NCBI GenBank assembly: GCA_001779055.1
Contig: MFJA01000044.1
Coordinates: 1-13,697, forward strand
Length of the DNA stretch: 13,697 nt
From: Candidatus Gottesmanbacteria bacterium RBG_16_37_8
GTDB taxonomy: Bacteria > Patescibacteriota > Microgenomatia > 2-02-FULL-39-11
Direction of reading: 5' to 3'
The position numbers were made by a program, and so were the translations under genes. Below, one piece after another: positions 12,678 to 13,697 of the stretch (the first letter of the stretch is position 1; every line of letters starts with the position of its first letter). Under the pieces are notes generated by a model. The model did no database searches and was not told the origin of the DNA. It saw nothing but the letters and a program-made list of their open reading frames with translations.

Positions 12678-13697
12678 CTAGACACCTCCGGATAGCTCGG
12701 TTATTATTTTATCCAAAGCAACCATTTTTTGCTGTTTCGTTTTCATATTTCTAAGCGTAACCAGATTTTTTTCAGCTTCGTCGGGGCCGATGATAACTAC
12801 AAAGGGAATTCCTTTTTTATCAGCATATTTCAGCTGTTTATCCAGTTTGTCCGTCGGATCAGGGTAAAGTTCGGTATTAATTCCATTTGATCTTAACAAT
12901 TTGCTGATTTTTTGAGAGAAGGAAATAAGCTCTTTATTGAAAATTGTGGTCAGAACTTTAGTATAAGTTGTCAGATTAGGGAAAAGGCCCATTTCTTCCA
13001 TAGCCAGAATTGTCCGGTCAAAGCCGACAGCAAATCCGACTCCGGGAACTCTTCTTTTAGAAAAGCGGGATACCAAGCTGTCAAATCTTTCACAACCGGC
13101 CAGCGATCCGCCCTCAAATTCTTCAACTATAATTTCCCAGATAGTTCCGTTGGAGTAGGAAAAGGAGCGGGCCAGAGTCGGAGTAAAGCGGTAGTTATCT
13201 TTCAGACCGTAATTATCAAGGAAAGAAAATATATAGTTAAGATTGTCATTGGGTTTATTGTTTTTGACTTTGTCCAGAAGTTTTTGGGCTTCATTTGGTG
13301 AATATCCTTTGGTCTCCAGTTCTTTTAAAACTGCCTGGGAACCTGTTTTAGTCAGTTTATCGATAGCTACTATGGCTTTATAAGGAATATTTTCATATAG
13401 ATCCCGGTCGTTGATCAACGCCAGCGGTTTTTTAAAACCGAGATTTTTATAAATATCGATAGTTAAAGCTATTGTTTCGGCATCGGCAGTTCTGTCATCA
13501 ACACCGAAAATATCAGCATCACACTGGAGAAATTCCCGGTAGCGTCCTTTTTGCGGTTTTTCCGCTCTCCAAACAGTCTGGATCTGGTAGCGTTTGAAGG
13601 GAAGACTGATTTTATCAGGATATTGGGCAATAACCCTGCAGGTTGGGACTGTCTGATCAAAGCGCAAGGCAACTTTTCTGCCGCCGGAATCTACGAA
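12678..13697 (-). CDS. hisS: Histidyl-tRNA synthetase, 5' end outside the window
   Basis: Class II synthetase charging tRNA-His. The frame is open to the window edge, where it reads FVDSGGRKVALRFDQTVP; thus the true start lies beyond 13697. LRFDQTVP resembles the eukaryote/archaea-type LRYDLTVP rather than bacterial LRPEGT. Motif 2 is VWRAEKPQKGRYREFLQCD and motif 3 is PGVGFAVGFDRTILAM. The C-terminal anticodon-binding domain runs through ELYPDPTDKLDKQLKYADKKG to TELSGGV and TAG at 12678-12680. The histidine-binding region is atypical: RGLDYY is RSFSYS (with the Arg kept, 13167-13169) and GGGRYDGL is GCERFDSL (about 13077-13097). The identity is secure; whether the altered pocket changes kinetics is unknown. 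A terminator follows immediately. Confidence 0.95.
   Translation of the reverse strand, partial: FVDSGGRKVALRFDQTVPTCRVIAQYPDKISLPFKRYQIQTVWRAEKPQKGRYREFLQCDADIFGVDDRTADAETIALTIDIYKNLGFKKPLALINDRDLYENIPYKAIVAIDKLTKTGSQAVLKELETKGYSPNEAQKLLDKVKNNKPNDNLNYIFSFLDNYGLKDNYRFTPTLARSFSYSNGTIWEIIVEEFEGGSLAGCERFDSLVSRFSKRRVPGVGFAVGFDRTILAMEEMGLFPNLTTYTKVLTTIFNKELISFSQKISKLLRSNGINTELYPDPTDKLDKQLKYADKKGIPFVVIIGPDEAEKNLVTLRNMKTKQQKMVALDKIITELSGGV

Noticed and set aside
12912..13301. A 129-codon plus-strand open frame
   Set aside because: It lies entirely antisense to hisS, has no recognisable domain and no initiation signals. It is a shadow of the coding strand.
1..13697. tRNA genes, CRISPR arrays, insertion sequences, phage or defence genes
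   Set aside because: The gaps between genes are at most 66 bases, and none contains a cloverleaf, regular repeat-spacer structure or transposase-like frame.

Overview
This AT-rich, very tightly packed 13.7 kb stretch looks like the core genome of a small-genome bacterium, most likely a Patescibacteria/CPR member and possibly Microgenomates. The assignment rests on several traits: no rplI (L9) after the rpsF-ssb-rpsR trio, a release factor 1 without its N-terminal domain, a small charged protein reminiscent of CPR-specific families, lysine-rich tails on ribosomal proteins, few Shine-Dalgarno sequences and very short leaders. TAA, TAG and TGA all end well-conserved proteins here, so the standard bacterial code applies and the UGA-to-glycine code of some CPR lineages does not. 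No tRNA, rRNA, CRISPR array, insertion sequence or phage gene was found, and no gene-free stretch reaches 300 bases.

Layout. (1) Plus strand, 1-4080: the 3' part of a PRPP synthetase gene, recR, a DUF59/MIP18-type Fe-S assembly protein, a small charged unknown, cysS and a HAD deoxyribonucleotidase, separated by 2-4 bases or overlapping. (2) Minus strand, 4046-5095: a membrane-anchored alpha/beta hydrolase whose 3' end overlaps the HAD gene by 35 bases. (3) Plus strand, 5135-9641: rpsF, ssb, rpsR, a barrel-sandwich-like unknown in the place of rplI, then two membrane-anchored PDZ proteases (S41 CtpA type and S1C HtrA type). (4) Minus strand, 13697-9644: hisS (its 5' end lies beyond the window) closed by a strong terminator, an EamA transporter, a Na+/Ca2+ exchanger-like protein, rpmE (L31) and a short prfA (RF1).

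How the genes fit together. Translation dominates: CysRS, HisRS, S6, S18, L31 and RF1. DNA maintenance is represented by RecR and SSB, and nucleotide metabolism by PRPP synthetase and the nucleotidase. The anchored hydrolase and the two PDZ proteases suggest envelope protein quality control or surface processing. Promoters that can be read are extended -10 elements (rpsF, htrA) or sigma70-like pairs (rpmE, exchanger gene), often placed so that the mRNA has almost no leader.

No obvious new defence or mobile system is present. The most interesting signals concern UAG. PRPP synthetase carries an in-frame TAG exactly at the conserved Asp of its VDLH motif. The RF1 encoded here, which would read UAG, lacks domain 1. 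Its gene lies in the same frame as the upstream rpmE, separated only by rpmE's TAG and eight sense codons. HisRS also has an unusually diverged histidine-binding region, and CtpA carries a four-cysteine insertion.
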